64,000 nucleotides of DNA from Streptomyces rapamycinicus NRRL 5491 (GTDB taxonomy: Bacteria; Actinomycetota; Actinomycetes; Streptomycetales; Streptomycetaceae). The position numbers and the translations under genes were made by a program. Where the stretch lies: positions 6,758,001-6,822,000 of the forward strand of contig NZ_CP085193.1 in NCBI RefSeq assembly GCF_024298965.1, read 5' to 3'. This document shows positions 61,484 through 64,000 of the stretch, piece by piece (position 1 is the first letter of the stretch; each line of letters opens with the position of its first letter). The notes beneath the pieces were generated by a model. The model made no database searches, was not told the origin of the DNA, and saw nothing but the letters and a program-made list of their open reading frames with translations.

Positions 61484-63379
61484 TCATTTGATGATGCGGA
61501 AGCCGTCCCGTACCTCGTCGAAGATCGGCCGGTAGGTGCTCCAGTCCGCGTCCGGGGCGCTCAGGTAGATCGCGTACTCCTTGTCGCCCTCGTTGCCGAA
61601 GCCGAGGTCGATCGCGCGGAACATCCGGACCTCGCCCCGGAATTTGAACTCCCAGATCGCGGCGGGCATGCCCTGGTACTTCGTCTCCTGCAGCCGCAAC
61701 CGCTCGTAGATCGGGTACTCCCTCTTGTCCTTGAAGGCGACCTCGAGGTCCTCGAAGTGCTGGACCTGGTTGCCGGAGGCGAAGTCCAGGACGTTGATCC
61801 GGAAACCGGCCAGCCCGTTGGGGTCGAGGTAGCGGACCTCCTGGGTGCGGTCGACCGTGTTGCCGTCGGGGTCGTTCTGCTCCTGGCGGGTCCAGCCGTC
61901 GGGGATGGGGAGGGAGAAGCCGAACTTCTTCTCCTTGACGATGTGATAGCCGGACGGCGGGGTGTACGGCTTGGTCACGGGGGCCGACGGGTTGCCCGAG
62001 GCGGAGGATCCCCCGCCGTTCCCCCCGCCGTTGTCGTGGTCGAGGCCGAACACATAGATGCCGCCCGCCACGGCCACGACCGCCAGGGAGGTCGCCGCGG
62101 CGGTCCACACCGCCTTACGGCTCTTGCGCGCCGGAGCGGGCGGGGGCGGGGGCACCGGCGTCTGGGCGGTCATGGACGGCGTCGACGCGGTGAACGGCGT
62201 GGCGGTGGGCGGGGTGTGCTGCACCCCGGGCGTGTTCCCGGTGCCCGGGGGGTGCGACGGAAGCCGTGGGTCCGACGGGTGCGGTGTGCTCGGAGTGTGC
62301 GACGCGTTCAGCGGGTTGTGCGGAGTGCTGGTCGCGTTGTGCGGAGTGCTCGTCGTGTTGTGCGGAGTGCTCGGTGTGTGGGTCGTGTGTTGATACGGGG
62401 TCGGTGTCGTGGGCGCGTTCGGCGCGGCGTGCGCGTCCGTGCCCGTGGCCCGGTCCGAGCCCGTACCGGAGTCCCGCCGCGTCGACAGGTTCATGGTCGC
62501 GTCGAGCGGCGGATTCTTGGTGGTCGTATCGAGCGGCGGGGTCTGCAGCGAGGACGTCTCGGGCTCCGAGGCCGGGAGCCGCAGCGTCCGTTCGGTCTCC
62601 TCGGCCGTGGGCCGCAGCTCCGGCTCCTTGGCCAGCAGGCTCTCGATCAACGGGGTCAGCGCGCCCGCCCGTACGGGAGGGTCCAGCGGATCGACGGCGA
62701 TCGCGTAACCCGTCTCGATCGCCGTGGCCTTGCGGAACGGCGGCCGCCCCTCGACCGCCTGATAGAGCGTCGCCCCCAGCGCCCAGAGGTCCGACGCGGG
62801 GCCGGGCTTGCGGCCCCTCACCCGCTCGGGCGCGATGTAGTCGATGGAGCCGACGACCTCGCCGGTCTTGGTCAGCGTCGAGGTGCCGGTGGCCATGGCG
62901 ATGCCGAAGTCCGTGAGCACGACCCGGCCTTCGGGGCCGAGCAGCACATTGCCGGGCTTGACGTCCCGGTGCAGCACCCCGGCCGCGTGCGCGGCGCGCA
63001 GCGCGGCGATCATGCCGCGGCCGATGCGGGCGGCCTCGTCGGGCGAGACGCGTCCCCCGTCCTTCAGCAGGTCGGCGAGGGTCGTGGAGGGCACGTACTC
63101 CATGACGATGCACGGCAGTCCGTGGTGGTCCACCACGTCATGGACCACTACCACGTTGGGGTGGGTGATGCGGGCCGCGCTGCGCGCCTCGCGGCGGGTG
63201 CGTTCGTGCAGGGTCGTCAGCTCGTCATCGGCTAGGTGCGGAGAGACGTAGAGCTGCTTGACCGCGACCTGGCGGCCCAGCAGTTCGTCCTCCGCGCGCC
63301 ACACCTCGCCCATGCCACCACGGCCGATCTTCTCGACCAGGCGGTAACGTCCGGCTATCAGGTGGCCTTCGTCCGACAC
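61484..63379 (-). CDS. Ser/Thr protein kinase with extracytoplasmic domain (kinase 3)
   Basis: This is a 631-residue kinase. The kinase domain (about 8-270) shows IGRGGMGEVWRA, VAVKQLY, HRDVKPGNVLL, DFGIAMA and SIDYIAPERV. A long juxtamembrane region contains STPHNTT repeats. The membrane helix is at about 418-441 and the outside domain (about 470-631) has FGFSLPIPDGWTRQ, VRYLDPNGLAGFRINV and EYAIYLSAPDADW. GTG 63379 follows GGGAGGGGAGAG. It is oriented towards the DoxX gene and divergent from a PspC protein. Confidence 0.9.
   Translation of the reverse strand: MSDEGHLIAGRYRLVEKIGRGGMGEVWRAEDELLGRQVAVKQLYVSPHLADDELTTLHERTRREARSAARITHPNVVVVHDVVDHHGLPCIVMEYVPSTTLADLLKDGGRVSPDEAARIGRGMIAALRAAHAAGVLHRDVKPGNVLLGPEGRVVLTDFGIAMATGTSTLTKTGEVVGSIDYIAPERVRGRKPGPASDLWALGATLYQAVEGRPPFRKATAIETGYAIAVDPLDPPVRAGALTPLIESLLAKEPELRPTAEETERTLRLPASEPETSSLQTPPLDTTTKNPPLDATMNLSTRRDSGTGSDRATGTDAHAAPNAPTTPTPYQHTTHTPSTPHNTTSTPHNATSTPHNPLNASHTPSTPHPSDPRLPSHPPGTGNTPGVQHTPPTATPFTASTPSMTAQTPVPPPPPAPARKSRKAVWTAAATSLAVVAVAGGIYVFGLDHDNGGGNGGGSSASGNPSAPVTKPYTPPSGYHIVKEKKFGFSLPIPDGWTRQEQNDPDGNTVDRTQEVRYLDPNGLAGFRINVLDFASGNQVQHFEDLEVAFKDKREYPIYERLRLQETKYQGMPAAIWEFKFRGEVRMFRAIDLGFGNEGDKEYAIYLSAPDADWSTYRPIFDEVRDGFRIIK
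62290..62395 (-). repeat. 21-bp coding repeat in the juxtamembrane region of kinase 3
   Basis: GTTGTGCGGAGTGCTCGTCGT-type units, about four copies, encode TSTPHNT on the minus strand. They lie between the kinase domain and the membrane helix. Confidence 0.85.
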
Positions 63380-63503
63380 CGCTCTCCCCTCCCGCACACG
63401 TTCGATGCGACACGATAGCCGCCGTGACCCCCGGGGAGATCTCAGGGAAGACCTAGGGGCATGCCGGATGTCGCGAGTACGGCCCTGTTGTCACCATGGA
63501 CGT

Positions 63504-64000
63504 ATGACCGAAGCACCCACCGTGGCGGACGAGGCCGAGGCCGCGTCCGGTTCCCGCCTGTCACAGACGCCCCTGCGGCGCAGTCGTGACCATAAGGTGA
63601 TCTCGGGGGTCTGCGGAGGGCTCGGCCGCTACTGCGACCTGGACCCGGTGATCTTCCGGGTGGTGCTGTCGGTACTGGCCGTCGCGGGCGGCCTCGGTCT
63701 GATCGTTTACGGGTTCTGCTGGCTGCTGATCCCGTTCCACGGCGAGGACGAGAACGAGGGGCGCAGACTGCTCTCGGGCCGGGTCGAGGGCCCTGGGCTG
63801 ACGGCGGTGCTGGTGGCGCTGGTGGGCTGTGGGCTCTTCCTGTCGATGCTCAACAACGGCGGCGTCATGTACTTCTCGTTCATGCTCGCCCTCGCGGCGG
63901 CCGGTGCGGGCTATTGGTCGCACCACCGGCGGCAGGCGGAGAGCGTGGGCGCGGTGGACGCGGCCACGGCCCAGGCCGTCGCCGACGCGCCGCCCGAGAC
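63504..64000 (+). CDS. PspC-domain membrane protein, 3' truncated by the window
   Basis: The frame is open from ATG 63504 to the end (165 residues visible). SRDHKVISGVCGGLGRYCDLDPVIFRVVLSV and GLIVYGFCWLLIPFHGED (each checked by eye) form the PspC domain, followed by two more transmembrane helices. PspC links membrane stress to phage-shock-like or envelope responses; actinobacterial versions are often fused to a histidine kinase ATPase, which may lie beyond the window. It is divergent from kinase 3. Start codon possibly leaderless (CACCAT 6 nt upstream). Confidence 0.8.
   Translation, partial: MTEAPTVADEAEAASGSRLSQTPLRRSRDHKVISGVCGGLGRYCDLDPVIFRVVLSVLAVAGGLGLIVYGFCWLLIPFHGEDENEGRRLLSGRVEGPGLTAVLVALVGCGLFLSMLNNGGVMYFSFMLALAAAGAGYWSHHRRQAESVGAVDAATAQAVADAPPE

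Overview
The window is high-GC actinobacterial chromosome, almost certainly Streptomyces. Codons end in G/C, GTG starts and 4-bp ATGA/GTGA overlaps are common, and many promoters look leaderless. The gene content is typical of the genus: a DmdR1/DesR-type iron regulator, several Ser/Thr kinases, an LAxTG surface protein, an HTH-TPR regulator, an ECF sigma/zinc-finger pair and an SCO4402-type protein. No rRNA, tRNA, CRISPR array, intact insertion sequence or prophage was seen. Gene order around the iron regulator, purU, the ECF sigma factor and the STAS protein fits my memory of the S. coelicolor SCO4380-SCO4410 neighbourhood. The kinase-GMC oxidoreductase-guaA part recalls SCO4775-SCO4785, so a synteny junction probably lies between about 39.3 and 46.9 kb. 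That comparison is from memory.

Region by region: (1) 1-2.6 kb holds a truncated FAD/Fe-S oxidoreductase. (2) 2.8-15.2 kb is a co-directional acyl-CoA catabolic operon: TIGR03084 protein, AtuA-like protein, biotin-dependent carboxylase beta and alpha subunits, acyl-CoA dehydrogenase, AMP ligase, enoyl-CoA hydratase and a TetR regulator. It resembles leucine or acyclic-terpene degradation and probably feeds acetyl-CoA units to central metabolism; a citrate synthase follows on the other strand. (3) 15.2-25.7 kb has citrate synthase, pdxH, a PAS/GAF protein, a SIS protein, the iron regulator, a hydrolase with a possible SOS box, a lipoprotein, a lactate monooxygenase-like enzyme and a small SH3 protein. 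(4) 25.7-39.3 kb has an ABC exporter, a prim-pol-like protein, an HTH-TPR regulator, a Pro-rich membrane protein, a lipoprotein solute receptor, purU, an ECF sigma/zinc-finger pair and a STAS protein. (5) 39.4-46.6 kb has a two-component system, an XRE-TPR regulator divergent from a proline iminopeptidase, and a secreted M64 peptidase. (6) 47-64 kb has three Ser/Thr kinases sharing an extracytoplasmic domain, an aldehyde dehydrogenase plus GMC oxidoreductase, an LAETG protein, chorismate mutase, guaA, an aldolase-family protein, two membrane proteins and a partial PspC protein.

Two signals stand out. First, chorismate mutase (56.2 kb) has what looks like a complete peptide-leader attenuator: a promoter, a leaderless 23-residue leader with Phe-Val-Phe-Thr-Tyr, and a long-stem terminator with a U-rich tail. 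Second, gene edges and protein linkers are full of short tandem repeats (18, 21, 24/32, 32, 36, 39, 45 and 83 bp). At two places in the catabolic operon the repeated unit is the ribosome-binding site plus start codon of the downstream gene, so the same initiation signal is displayed up to eight times at an exact 32-bp period.
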